Source: an uncultured Lachnospiraceae bacterium (lineage in GTDB: Bacteria; Bacillota_A; Clostridia; Lachnospirales; Lachnospiraceae). Taken from it: DNA of 23,326 nt. A model generated the notes under the pieces. That model saw only the letters and a list, made by a program, of their open reading frames with translations, was not told the origin of the DNA and searched no databases. The stretch lies in assembly GCA_900553635.1 (NCBI GenBank), contig USDU01000010.1, positions 1 through 23,326 on the forward strand, written 5' to 3'. Positions 23,294-23,326 of the stretch are shown piece after piece. The position numbers were made by a program, and so were the translations under genes. Each line of letters begins with the position of its first letter. The first letter of the stretch is position 1.

Positions 23294-23323
23294 TTGACAA
23301 CCCCCGTCCGGAAATGCTATGTT
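23294..23323 (+). promoter_or_regulatory. Promoter for a gene beyond the right edge
   Basis: A perfect TTGACA (23294-23299) and an extended -10, TGC-TATGTT (23318-23323), are separated by 18 nt. The start would lie just past the window end, so the gene it serves is not visible. No clear terminator separates it from the SMR gene. Confidence 0.6.
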
Positions 23324-23326
23324 AAA

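Noticed and set aside
23281..23308. Possible terminator after the SMR gene (ACGGG/CCCGT)
   Set aside because: The stem is only 5 bp, it contains the -35 box of a promoter and no T-run follows.
1..23326. CRISPR arrays, tRNA or rRNA genes, insertion sequences
   Set aside because: No regularly spaced repeats, cloverleaf-like segments, rRNA motifs or transposase-like products were seen on either strand.

Overview
The window looks like chromosomal DNA from a Gram-positive anaerobe of the Clostridia, probably a gut Lachnospiraceae-like organism. The basis is strong AGGAGG-type ribosome binding sites on nearly every gene, lipoprotein-type solute-binding proteins, MsmX/UgpC-type and ribose-type sugar ABC cassettes, and a DUF2975/YozG-like Xre/DUF4153 cluster. 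This is inference from gene content; no rRNA or tRNA gene is present. All genes are on the + strand except two at 9291-10979.

Region 1 (1-2111) holds a truncated DUF2975 membrane protein, a small Xre regulator and a DUF4153 membrane protein. They are tightly packed and probably form one transcript ending at a hairpin at 2216-2270. A good promoter (2189-2217) overlaps that hairpin and should start region 2.

Region 2 (2357-9231) has two large polytopic membrane proteins of glycosyltransferase-C type, a PlsC acyltransferase, a 6-oxopurine nucleoside phosphorylase and an S66 (LD-carboxypeptidase/MccF) peptidase. They are closely spaced, the last two overlap by 4 nt, and the region ends at a symmetric hairpin between convergent genes (9235-9274). 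The first three genes suggest cell-envelope glycan or lipid work.

Region 3 (9291-16403) is a self-contained catabolic module that is visibly more AT-rich than both flanks. A minus-strand pair (a PGDH_C-type NAD(P) oxidoreductase and a xylose-isomerase-like TIM-barrel enzyme) diverges from a plus-strand operon (amidohydrolase, ribose-type ABC ATPase, permease, binding lipoprotein) followed by a FadR-type GntR regulator. Both divergent promoters can be read, with a perfect 15-bp palindrome just after one start point. The oxidoreductase plus TIM-barrel pair resembles ApnO plus OiaC of D-apionate breakdown, so uptake and oxidative decarboxylation of apionate or a similar sugar acid is the best hypothesis.

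Region 4 (16514-23258) is a GC-richer UgpABCE-like operon: two permeases, a binding lipoprotein, a PHP-domain phosphoesterase (CehA/McbA-like), a HAD phosphatase, a UgpC/MsmX-type ATPase and an EmrE-like SMR exporter. The layout parallels enterobacterial ugpBAECQ with a PHP enzyme in the place of UgpQ. That suggests uptake and cleavage of a phosphodiester, perhaps glycerophosphocholine, with export of a cationic product. A promoter for a gene beyond the window lies at 23294-23323.
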